Source: Anaerolineae bacterium
GTDB lineage: Bacteria; Chloroflexota; Anaerolineae; Anaerolineales; Anaerolineaceae
Length of the DNA: 55,151 nt
Direction of reading: 5' to 3'
Assembly: GCA_013178185.1 (NCBI GenBank)
Contig: JABLXC010000025.1
Span: forward strand, 1 to 55,151
The position numbers and the translations under genes were made by a program. Each line of letters begins with the position of its first letter. Positions within the stretch are counted from its first letter, which is position 1. Below the pieces are notes generated by a model. It saw only the letters and a list, made by a program, of their open reading frames with translations. It searched no databases and was not told the DNA's origin. Positions 1 through 7,313 of this stretch are shown piece by piece.

Positions 1-36
1 CTTGACTTCTGGCAGTTTCAGAACAATAATTGACAT
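1..36 (-). CDS. Partial 5' end of an unidentified gene (transposase-like start)
   Basis: Read leftwards, an ATG at 36-34 follows an AGGAG ribosome-binding site with good spacing and opens a frame of twelve codons (MSIIVLKLPEVK) that runs off the window. The short start resembles the N-terminus of some transposases I have seen in Chloroflexota, but twelve residues cannot establish that. If it is a transposase, the end of an insertion sequence should lie between here and about position 180. No terminal repeat could be confirmed. Confidence 0.35.
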   Translation of the reverse strand, partial: MSIIVLKLPEVK

Positions 37-180
37 GGCAGGCTCCTGGGCGATGTCAGTGTGATAACTACCATCTTACCCGGAGCTTGCTCTTTTTGTC
101 AAAACCCACCGCCTATGTTACAGTCACCTTTCATGAGGGTTTTGAACAAAAGTAGAGGGCGTTGAATAAAGGGATGAGCC

Positions 181-283
181 AGCCCCGAAAGGTTTATGCA
201 GCGTTTTGGGCAAACAGATTCCTGGGTTTGCAAAAATTCAGCGTCACCTGATGGTCTATTAAGACCTTTCGGGGCTTTTTTTT
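181..283 (+). terminator. Long-range hairpin with T tract (terminator or end of a small RNA)
   Basis: A perfect 13-base inverted repeat joins 181-193 (AGCCCCGAAAGGT) to 264-276 and is followed by eight T residues to 283, as in a Rho-independent terminator on the plus strand. The 70-base loop is itself structured: GCAAAC 210-215 can pair with 226-231, and GGTCT 253-257 can pair with AGACC 262-266. The latter would compete with the outer stem. No plus-strand coding region lies directly upstream in the window, so this may close a small RNA rather than an mRNA. Confidence 0.5.
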
Positions 284-320
284 ACAACTTTCACGCGTCG
301 GCCAGATTTTAAAAGTGAAC

Positions 321-370
321 CGCTCAAGGTAAAAAAGCCTCACCAACGTTTGACGCTTTTTACCTGAGCG
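321..370. terminator. Imperfect inverted repeat downstream of pyrD
   Basis: Positions 321-338 and 355-370 form an imperfect inverted repeat (CGCTCA..GGTAAAAA..GC against GCTTTTTACCTGAGCG) with single-base bulges and a loop of about 16 bases. On the minus strand the second arm carries a T6 run. It lies about 65 bases beyond the pyrD stop codon and probably ends the leftward pyr transcript. The T run is inside the stem rather than after it, so the assignment is moderate. Confidence 0.4.
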
Positions 371-433
371 AGTCCAAGCTTCAAAGTTGACGCACGCTCT
401 CTTATTTCACATGGTTTCTTCCAGCATTAATGC

Positions 434-1471
434 CTAATGGCGCAAAGTTAAGTTTGCGTCTAAACAATGCCGCACCATTCCTGGACCAGAATAGATCAAT
501 CCGGTGTAAAGTTGAACCAGGCAGGCGCCCGCATCCAATTTTGCTTGCGCATCATCGGCGGACATCACCCCGCCGCTCGCGACGACCGGCAATTGATTTC
601 CTAAAATTTTTACCGAGCGGGCAACTAATCGGGTGTTGAGGTCTCGAAGCGGTAAACCGCTCAATCCGCCATTTTGGCCCGCCTGGTTTGAGGTAAGCCC
701 TGGGCGAGATACCGTGGTGTTGCCAATGATCACGCCATCCATTCCACATCGCACGATTGCCTCCAGGGCTTCTTCCAATTGGCGATCACACAGATCAGGG
801 GAGAGTTTGACAAGAATTGGTGTCCGTTTTCCACCGATGAGCGCTTTTTCGTCCCGGGATATTTTCAAGGGTGTTAACAAATTCTCCAGCTCTTGCCGGG
901 CTTGAAGATCGCGTAATCCGGGTGTGTTAGGCGAACTCACATTTACGGCAAGATAATCTGCCAGCGGCGAAAAGACTTTGAACAAATTCAGGTATTCTTG
1001 CGCAGTTTTTTCCAGGGGCGTGTCTTTGTTTTTTCCGATATTGACTCCCAGCACTAATCCCGCCGGTTTTGGGGCTTTTAATTGACGCTTTGCATATGCT
1101 GCGCCGCGATTGCGAAAGCCATTTCTGTTAATGATGGCGCAATCTTCAACCAGCCGGGATAAACGCGGGTAAGGATTGCCCGGCTGCGGGCGCCAGGTCA
1201 CTGTCCCGATCTCGATGTGGCCAAAACCGAGGCATGCCAGCCCTCGCCATGCGTTTCCATCTTTGTCGTACCCCGCCGCCAACCCGATCGGGTTTGTGAA
1301 CTTCAGTCCAAACGCTTGCACAGGAGGTCCTTGTTGTTTTGAACGGAACAACCATTGCATGAGAGTTCTCGCTGCTTTTGAGCTTCCCCCGATCCGGAGC
1401 AGTTGGATCGTCATCCAGTGAGCAAGATCGGGTTGTATTTTATAAATGAGTGGACGAAGCATTTTATACAT
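434..1471 (-). CDS. pyrD: Dihydroorotate dehydrogenase, class 2 (quinone-dependent)
   Basis: This enzyme oxidises dihydroorotate to orotate in pyrimidine synthesis, passing electrons through FMN to membrane quinone. The N-terminal helices (YKMLRPLIYKIQPDLAHW) are the membrane-associating extension of class 2 enzymes. The active-site loop reads NVSSPNTPGLR, where the serine is the class 2 catalytic base; class 1 enzymes have cysteine. The C-terminal half holds the FMN-phosphate loop (VASGGVMSADDA). The ATG at 1471 overlaps the pyrFE stop codon and follows AGGT at suitable spacing. A TTG at 1486 is in frame but less likely. About 345 residues is normal length. It is the last gene of the leftward pyr operon. 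Confidence 0.93.
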   Translation of the reverse strand: MYKMLRPLIYKIQPDLAHWMTIQLLRIGGSSKAARTLMQWLFRSKQQGPPVQAFGLKFTNPIGLAAGYDKDGNAWRGLACLGFGHIEIGTVTWRPQPGNPYPRLSRLVEDCAIINRNGFRNRGAAYAKRQLKAPKPAGLVLGVNIGKNKDTPLEKTAQEYLNLFKVFSPLADYLAVNVSSPNTPGLRDLQARQELENLLTPLKISRDEKALIGGKRTPILVKLSPDLCDRQLEEALEAIVRCGMDGVIIGNTTVSRPGLTSNQAGQNGGLSGLPLRDLNTRLVARSVKILGNQLPVVASGGVMSADDAQAKLDAGACLVQLYTGLIYSGPGMVRHCLDANLTLRH

Positions 1472-2906
1472 TGTTTTTACCTGCAATAAAAGAACGCGCC
1501 GATTCGATCTGTTGCTGGGCGATTTGACCTGTTTTCTCCCAATAATCGAATAAATCTGTTATCGAAAGGACAGAATGAAGCCGGTAACCAGCCTGATGAA
1601 GCGCTTCGTGTGCTCCAGATTGGCGATTGATCAAAACCACGATATCCTCGACCACCAATCCGGCATTCTCCATTTTTTGAACAGCTTCAAATTTGGTTGT
1701 TCCGGTGGTGGTCAAATCGTCAATGATCACCGCTTTTTCACCTTTGACAAATTCGCCTTCAATTTCTGCACCGGCGCCATACGTTTTGTTTTCTTTACGC
1801 GGATACACCATTCGCCAGCCGGTTTTTAAGCTGATTGCAGTGGCAATCGGTAGGGCTGCATAAGGAAGACCGGCGATGCAATCAAATTTGAGCGAATTCA
1901 ATACCGGTAGATAGGCGGCAGCAACATCAGACAGAATCTCTGGGTAGGAAATTAACCGGCGCAGATCAATGTAAAAAGGAGAGATCAGCCCTGACTTCAG
2001 CTTGAATTCCCCAAAACGCACACATCCGGCGCGCAAGAGGCCATCAGCAAGTTTTGCGGTTACCGAAGAAGTTTTATCGGTCTGTTTGTGAGGGAGCGAA
2101 ACTGATCCTGCTGTTTTTTTATCGCGGCAGGTGCGTATTTTACTGACAAAATTCAACACGGCCTGCCGAGGATTGGGGGCGTCAGAAATCGCTCGTGAAA
2201 TTGGGATGAGCATTCCCATTCCATCGGAGTGCAACCCGGCTTCTATCGCTTCTTCAAGATCGCCGCCTTGCGCCCCCACTCCGGGGGTCAGGAACCATAA
2301 ATCGGTCGTCAATTCACGCAGTTGCGCCAGCGCAACTGCGTGAGTTGCTCCAACGACAATTCCGATGTTTTTTTGAGTATTCCACTTCTGCGCGAGCAGG
2401 GCGACTTTTTCATAGACCTTTAATGGTTTTCCGGATTCCAGTAGAATCTGGTCTTGCAAATCTACAGAGCCGGGATTGGAAGTTTTACATAGGAGAAACA
2501 CAGCATGAGAGGGATCACGCAAAAAGGGTTGAATAGCGTCATAGCCAAGATACGGGTTGAGCGTGATCGCGGTGGCGCCCAGGGTTTCAAATGCTGCTTT
2601 TGCATAAGCCTCTGCTGTTGAGGCGATATCGCCGCGTTTGGCATCCAGGAGGACGGGAATCCCATCGGGTACAGCATCTATTACCGTCTTAAGAGCCTGC
2701 CAGCCTTCTGCCCCATACACCTCAAAAAAAGCTGCGTTAGGTTTATACGCCAATGCCACATCAAAGGTAGCTTCGATCAAACGCAAACAGAAATCTCTTG
2801 CTCCGGCAGCATGATCTTGCTGCGGCAGTGGATCCAGACCGACGCACAGCAATGAATCGATCTGCCTTGCTCGCTGTTCCAATTGATCGAAAAAAGATTT
2901 ATTCAT
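1464..2906 (-). CDS. pyrFE: Fused orotidine-5'-phosphate decarboxylase / orotate phosphoribosyltransferase
   Basis: This bifunctional enzyme performs the last two steps of UMP synthesis. Residues 1 to about 265 are an OMP decarboxylase of the longer bacterial type, with the D-x-K-x-x-D site at 88-93 (DAKRGD, catalytic Lys90). Residues from about 285 to 480 are an orotate phosphoribosyltransferase with the PRPP-binding loop VIIDDLTTTGTT. A low-complexity Lys/Thr/Ser-rich linker joins them. The order is decarboxylase first, the reverse of animal UMP synthase. The start has a clear GGAGAG site. The gene is first in the operon and overlaps pyrD by eight bases. An intrinsic hairpin at 2984-3014 precedes it. 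Confidence 0.93.
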   Translation of the reverse strand: MNKSFFDQLEQRARQIDSLLCVGLDPLPQQDHAAGARDFCLRLIEATFDVALAYKPNAAFFEVYGAEGWQALKTVIDAVPDGIPVLLDAKRGDIASTAEAYAKAAFETLGATAITLNPYLGYDAIQPFLRDPSHAVFLLCKTSNPGSVDLQDQILLESGKPLKVYEKVALLAQKWNTQKNIGIVVGATHAVALAQLRELTTDLWFLTPGVGAQGGDLEEAIEAGLHSDGMGMLIPISRAISDAPNPRQAVLNFVSKIRTCRDKKTAGSVSLPHKQTDKTSSVTAKLADGLLRAGCVRFGEFKLKSGLISPFYIDLRRLISYPEILSDVAAAYLPVLNSLKFDCIAGLPYAALPIATAISLKTGWRMVYPRKENKTYGAGAEIEGEFVKGEKAVIIDDLTTTGTTKFEAVQKMENAGLVVEDIVVLINRQSGAHEALHQAGYRLHSVLSITDLFDYWEKTGQIAQQQIESARSFIAGKNNV

Positions 2907-2983
2907 GATTCTCTCCTTTGGTTTTGGTTTATCTTTGCCCCATGCTTTAGACGATTTCTTCTCACCTGTTGCAACGCAGACAA

Positions 2984-3014
2984 AAAAAGAGAGCCATTGA
3001 ATGGCTCTCTTTTT
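2984..3014 (-). terminator. Strong hairpin with T/A tracts in front of pyrFE
   Basis: A perfect 14-base stem (2984-2997 with 3001-3014, core GAGAGCCAT) closes a three-base loop and is flanked by A and T runs, so it can act as a Rho-independent terminator on either strand. It sits 78 bases ahead of the pyrFE start. It may therefore be an attenuator in the pyr leader, or an insulator between the origin region and the operon. No coding region enters it from the plus strand. Confidence 0.75.
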
Positions 3015-3117
3015 GATTAAACGGTGACTTTCTTAACGTTGGAAAATCTTTTAACCTGTGAGAAAGAATTTTAGTCCGCCTGATGAATCTTGAATTGTTC
3101 TGTTTCAACATATCGGG

Positions 3118-3300
3118 TTGATTTTATGCAATACCGATTTTTTGTCAAGTCAAATTTCCAATTTTATTGATTCCAACTTCTTCAAAAAATTTCAAAGGAA
3201 AAAACTAAACTTACACCAGTTTGACGAACCGTTTTTCCCTTTAATGAACTGCGGGGATATCCCTTTAATATTTATCTTTTCCTTGATTTATCTGTCTATG
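3118..3300. other. AT-rich stretch, candidate DNA-unwinding element
   Basis: This stretch is far richer in A and T than its surroundings, with many short A and T runs and no DnaA consensus box. It abuts the DnaA-box cluster on its left. By analogy with bacterial origins it is the likely site where the helix opens. The short reading frame across it has no codon pattern or start site typical of a gene. Confidence 0.55.
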
Positions 3301-3628
3301 GATATAGTAATCGTAGTAGGGGCTGTGGATAGTGTGGAGAAAGGCGGTGAGAGGGATAATTCCGGTAAATATCGGAACAGCGTTCGCTCCGCCCCCACCG
3401 GTGGGAGGTTTGCCAGGGAGGTTATCCTTTTGAGTCTGTGGATAAGCTGGGGAGAACGAGAGTGGAAAAAGAGAAGTTTCTGAAAGAAAAAACGTTCTGT
3501 CAATCTATGGGCTGAATCAAAAACACCCCCCAAATATGGGGGTGGCTGTTGAGGCGCATTTGGATAAAAAAAGGCGCTTTGTCCACACATCAGGGGAGTT
3601 ATCCACAGTTTTATGGCTTTTATCCACA
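3118..3628. other. oriC: Putative chromosomal replication origin (oriC)
   Basis: This region has no convincing gene and carries a cluster of DnaA boxes. Perfect copies of TTATCCACA or its complement lie at 3437-3445 (minus), 3599-3607 (plus) and 3620-3628 (plus). Single-mismatch copies lie at 3324-3332 and 3333-3341 (adjacent, minus), 3559-3567 (minus) and 3579-3587 (plus). To the left, about 3118-3300 is rich in A and T runs and fits a DNA-unwinding element. Replication genes lie close by (ssb, dnaN, a deoxynucleoside kinase). dnaA is not nearby, as is common in lineages with a rearranged origin region. Boundaries are approximate. Confidence 0.82.
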
Positions 3629-3659
3629 AGTTTTCGCGTCAGATGGAGGCAGAGGCTGT

Positions 3660-4667
3660 TTAAAGCCCGTTTTCTTGCGCCCATATATCCAGGGTCTCTT
3701 CGACGATGTCCAGGTAGGCGTCGAGAGCATCCAGGCGGCTTTCGATTTGTTCAAAACTCAACCCAAGCGTTTGCATCGCTGCCTGCCATTCTTTTCCAGC
3801 AGGAGAATCCACCCCCAGGCAGCAGGCGGCCACTGTCCAGGTGCGCGCCAGAATCCACAACGCAGCGGCAGGCGCTTCTGACCAGAGTTCTTCAACAGCC
3901 CGCGTGTAATAGAGCAGGCGGGGCGACTGCAGGCGGGCAGGGCAGTTCTCCATTTGTTTGACCGCATCGAGGCTGGTTTTCCATTGCTGGACAAAGGGAG
4001 GCAGGTCTCCTTCTAACAAGGCATCGTTCGTGGTGATCAAATCCACCAGTCCGGCAGCCATGCCGGGTCGCCGGACGGCCTGGGCGCGTTCCGGGAAAAG
4101 CAGCAGAAAACGCCGCTCGGTCAATGGGGGGCCGCTCAGGCAGGCGATGGCGTTGGCCGCCTTTTCAAGGGTTTTTAAGTAGGATAGCGTCTGTTGAGGG
4201 CCGGGGAGGATTTGACCGGATTGAAGGCTCATCCAGGTTTGACGGGCAGTTTCTGCCAGCGGGCGAGCGCGCTCGATCACATACCCTGGCAGGTCAAACT
4301 GGGCGCAGATGCCGGCCTGGGTGAACTCGAACCAGTGCTGGGTGTCGTGGAGCGCTCTGGGGTTGTAACACATAAAAGCGCCCAGCCAGGGATCCGTCCG
4401 CAGCTGGCGCGGATACCGGAAGACATCTTGCGAAACGTGGGCGATATCCAGATGGATTTCGTCGGTTACCCGGATGATCTCGCGGGGCAGAGGGGGGGCG
4501 CTGTCGTGGACGTAGATCAGGTCAATATCGGCGGCGCCGCCGATCATGGCGTCTCCAAATAGCAATGAGCCCGTCAGGTAAATGCACACTGGACGGGATT
4601 TGGTCAACAGTTGCTGTGCGACGTATGTCTGGGCAAACTTGAGCAGTTTCTCGCGGGTGATTCGCAT
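3660..4667 (-). CDS. Nucleotidyltransferase-fold protein of unknown role
   Basis: The N-terminal 110 residues show a Pol-beta-type nucleotidyltransferase core: a GSLLFGD turn followed by AADIDLIYVH, where the D-x-D pair would bind metal, and a third acidic site in LDIAHV. The rest is helical with no motif I recognise, perhaps a substrate-binding or HEPN-like domain. Such proteins transfer a nucleotide to small molecules, proteins or RNA; the substrate here is unknown. It lies directly beside the origin and 37 bases downstream of the deoxynucleoside kinase on the same strand, so the two are probably co-transcribed. A GAGAAG sequence precedes the ATG. Confidence 0.7.
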   Translation of the reverse strand: MRITREKLLKFAQTYVAQQLLTKSRPVCIYLTGSLLFGDAMIGGAADIDLIYVHDSAPPLPREIIRVTDEIHLDIAHVSQDVFRYPRQLRTDPWLGAFMCYNPRALHDTQHWFEFTQAGICAQFDLPGYVIERARPLAETARQTWMSLQSGQILPGPQQTLSYLKTLEKAANAIACLSGPPLTERRFLLLFPERAQAVRRPGMAAGLVDLITTNDALLEGDLPPFVQQWKTSLDAVKQMENCPARLQSPRLLYYTRAVEELWSEAPAAALWILARTWTVAACCLGVDSPAGKEWQAAMQTLGLSFEQIESRLDALDAYLDIVEETLDIWAQENGL

Positions 4668-4704
4668 ACGCTTCTCTGGAGCTTAAGAAAGTCCTCTCTT
4701 GCGA

Positions 4705-5352
4705 TTAATCGGGGTCCGGCAGCGGCAGTTCGGGCTGGAAGGGAGGCAGTCCGAGGGATTGGCGGATGCGGTTTTCGATCCAATCCAGGTCGCCCGGGTG
4801 GCGGACGTAATCCAGCGCGTCGGTTTCGATCGTGAGCACGGGAGAAAGGTGATCGCGTTGGGACAGAAAAAAGTCGTCATAGGCCTGGTTCAACGCGGCG
4901 ATGTAGCTGCGTTCCATGCTGCGTTCGTAAGGCCGGTCGCGCAGCGCGATGCGCTGCATCAGCGTATCAGTGCTGGCGCGCAGGTAAACCACCAGGTCCG
5001 GCGGAGGGATCTTTTCCGCCAGGGCTTCATGCACCCGCCGGTACATCGCCAGCTCGTCATTTTGCAGGTTAATTTGAGCAAATAGCCCGTCCTTTTCGAA
5101 CGTGTAATCGCTGATCAGATGACGGCCGGTTTCTAATAGAGCCGGTACAGCCTTATGCTGCTGATGATAGCGGCTGAGCAGGAAAAAGATTTGGGTCTGA
5201 AAGGCGTATCGCGCCCGGTCGCTGTAAAAATCGCTGAGAAAAGGGTTTTCTTCAAATACTTCTAACAGGATATTTGCGTCAAACGCCGGTTGCAGCAAAC
5301 GAACAAGCGTGGTTTTCCCAACCCCGATGACACCTTCTATGGCAAGATACAT
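4705..5352 (-). CDS. Deoxynucleoside kinase (dCK/dGK/dAK family)
   Basis: This kinase phosphorylates deoxynucleosides to dNMPs in the salvage route to DNA precursors. The P-loop is at residues 7-15 (GVIGVGKTT). Further on are the family's substrate-site region (EVFEENPFLSDFY), a DLVVYLRAS strand and the lid-like LRDRPYERSMERSY segment. At about 215 residues it matches the family. The ATG at 5352 is preferred over an upstream one at 5391 because it follows a GGAGAGG site and begins directly at the first strand (MYLAIEG). Its place beside oriC, ssb and dnaN fits a DNA-precursor role. It probably shares a transcript with the nucleotidyltransferase-like gene. Confidence 0.88.
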   Translation of the reverse strand: MYLAIEGVIGVGKTTLVRLLQPAFDANILLEVFEENPFLSDFYSDRARYAFQTQIFFLLSRYHQQHKAVPALLETGRHLISDYTFEKDGLFAQINLQNDELAMYRRVHEALAEKIPPPDLVVYLRASTDTLMQRIALRDRPYERSMERSYIAALNQAYDDFFLSQRDHLSPVLTIETDALDYVRHPGDLDWIENRIRQSLGLPPFQPELPLPDPD

Positions 5353-5476
5353 AACCTCTCCGGCGACGCCATGATCTTGAAAGCCCGGCATTTAACTTGA
5401 CAAGCGGCATTTCTTCTCTAAACTAAAAATATACCACACATTGCAACAAATCGTCTGGAAAGGAAAGGAAAATAAG

Positions 5477-5878
5477 ATGCCATCGCTCAATCGAGTGCAG
5501 TTGATCGGCCGGTTGGGAAAAGACCCGGAGACGCGTTTTACTCCTACCGGGAAAAAAGTAACCACTTTTTCGTTGGCAGTTGATCGTCGCTGGAAATCCG
5601 CTGGCGGCGAAGTTAAAAAGGATACCGATTGGTTCAACATCGAAGCCTGGGGTGTCCTGGGCGAGACCTGTCAGAAATATCTTCAGAAAGGACAGTTGAT
5701 ATTTATCGAGGGCCGCCTTAAGACGGATCGCTATGAAGAAAAAGGCGAAATGCGGTATTTTACCCGCGTCATCGCCCGACAGATGCAGGCGCTGGAGTGG
5801 CCTGAGAAAAAGGAAGCCCTGGAAGAGGCGGAAGCGCCACTTCCACTTGAAGAAGAGCCGCCGCTGGAGGAAGAATAG
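5477..5878 (+). CDS. ssb: Single-stranded DNA-binding protein
   Basis: SSB protects single-stranded DNA at replication forks and recruits repair and replication proteins. Residues 1 to about 110 form the OB fold, with the classic LNRVQLIGRLGKDPE start and a WFNIEAWG strand. The tail is short and strongly acidic (ending PLEEE) but lacks the DDDIPF-like tip that many SSBs use to bind partners, so partner binding may differ. The ATG at 5477 follows an AGGAAAGGAA site; an upstream ATG at 5441 would add residues unlike SSB. It is divergent from the deoxynucleoside kinase. Confidence 0.93.
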   Translation: MPSLNRVQLIGRLGKDPETRFTPTGKKVTTFSLAVDRRWKSAGGEVKKDTDWFNIEAWGVLGETCQKYLQKGQLIFIEGRLKTDRYEEKGEMRYFTRVIARQMQALEWPEKKEALEEAEAPLPLEEEPPLEEE

Positions 5879-6016
5879 GGGGCAAATAGCGGGACGTTGA
5901 GATCTGGTTAATTCCAAAATACTCTACGCAAAATCGGACGCGCCGAGAACCGGCTTTGTGTTTTTTGCCGCGCTTGTTAGAAACTTTCGCATGACCAATT
6001 GATGGAGGAGGCAGGT

Positions 6017-7180
6017 GTGTTTCAACCTTCAGATTCTTCACGAGATAATAACCCGTCAAATGCATTCCGGGCGAATCAATTCCCCAATCACTCGCTTTCT
6101 GCCCTACTTTTGAAATTGTTCTTCGGTGGGTTACTTGTGGATGTGATCTCGCTGCTCGGTTTGTTTGTGGTAGGCGCCTTGAGCGTAACCTTTCGAATAA
6201 GCTCTTATAACAGCTTTTTATTAGGCCTCATTCCAATCATGCTGGATTGTCTCGTTGTTGCAGGAACTGTTATCCTGGTTGGAAGACTCTTTTTTGGGAG
6301 GTCTGGTCCGCTGGACAATAAACGCTGGAGCCGGTACTTGATGGGGCAGCTTCCTGGCTTTTTGTTGACCGGTATCTTGTTGTTTGCTGTTAGCATTTGG
6401 CTGGTTGATCGGAGGGAAAGCTTCAACAATACCTCTGTTTTTTTGATTTTGGTCGGAGCGGCAGTGGGAGGTTTTGGTTTGGGGATGTTTTCTATCCTGA
6501 CTCACAATGCGAAGGATGCCGCCTCTATCCGGCAAGCAGAAGCGGTGAGTAGCGCCCCTCTAAGAAAATCCGCTTCACCCATTGACCCGACCGTCTCAGT
6601 GGAAGATATACCGGCCAAAAGAGTTGACTTATCCTTCAACACGGGTGCGGATCCTTCGATTTCGCCAATATATTCCGCAGCGAACAAGCGAGAAGAGCCA
6701 ATTGTATCTGCTGGAGCAGATTTAAAGCCCTCCCCGCGGGTTGTAAAACTCAAAATCTGGCAAGTCTTCCTGCTCTCCTTGTTGGCGATCGGCGCAGTTT
6801 TCGCGATTTACTGGATGAGAAAAATGGATGATGGTTCCATCTCTACGCCAGTTACTGATCCTCAGTCAGCATCAGCCGGGGAACAGGGCGAAGATCACCC
6901 GATCAAGCCACCGGCGGGCTGCCGATTGTGGCGTGAAATTGGAGTCTCAGACGCCGGCAGAAAAGTGTGCGCCTACGGAGTCGTTAAGGCGGCTTATTTG
7001 GGCGGAGAAATTACCTACATTGTGTTTACAGAGGATACGAACACTTTCCGTTTGATCAATCTGGAAGGAAAAGACTATTCAAAAATGGTGGGGCGATGCG
7101 TTTTCGCCGAAGGTGAAGTGAAAACCTTTGGCGAGATTGCCTACATTGAAGTAGAGGAAAAGTTAAGTTTGTGTGAATAG
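6017..7180 (+). CDS. Multi-pass membrane protein with a C-terminal OB-like domain
   Basis: I do not recognise a named family. The first 150 residues hold four hydrophobic segments (for example LLVDVISLLGLFVVGALSV). A polar linker of about 80 residues follows, then a fifth membrane segment (VFLLSLLAIGAVFAIYWM). The last 85 residues look like a small beta-barrel of the OB type: alternating strands such as KVCAYGVVKAAYL, ITYIVFTED and IAYIEVEEKL, with two cysteines. GTG at 6017 is preferred as start because it follows a perfect GGAGGAGG site; the ATG at 6002 would overlap that site. It lies downstream of ssb on the same strand, but about 140 bases away, so co-transcription is uncertain. Confidence 0.65.
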   Translation: MFQPSDSSRDNNPSNAFRANQFPNHSLSALLLKLFFGGLLVDVISLLGLFVVGALSVTFRISSYNSFLLGLIPIMLDCLVVAGTVILVGRLFFGRSGPLDNKRWSRYLMGQLPGFLLTGILLFAVSIWLVDRRESFNNTSVFLILVGAAVGGFGLGMFSILTHNAKDAASIRQAEAVSSAPLRKSASPIDPTVSVEDIPAKRVDLSFNTGADPSISPIYSAANKREEPIVSAGADLKPSPRVVKLKIWQVFLLSLLAIGAVFAIYWMRKMDDGSISTPVTDPQSASAGEQGEDHPIKPPAGCRLWREIGVSDAGRKVCAYGVVKAAYLGGEITYIVFTEDTNTFRLINLEGKDYSKMVGRCVFAEGEVKTFGEIAYIEVEEKLSLCE

Positions 7181-7313
7181 GCCGTTTCTGTGGAGGGGCG
7201 TTTTGAATTGACTGGACAGGAAGCGCAGCAGTTTTTTGTTGCTCCCTGGCAGCGTTCAATTCCTACCTCTCAGAGGCTGTATGGTGAGCGCGAGCTGATC
7301 TGCCTGCGTTGCG

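Noticed and set aside
3118-3629. Short open frames on both strands across the origin region
   Set aside because: They span the AT-rich stretch and DnaA boxes, have no ribosome-binding sites and no protein-like composition.
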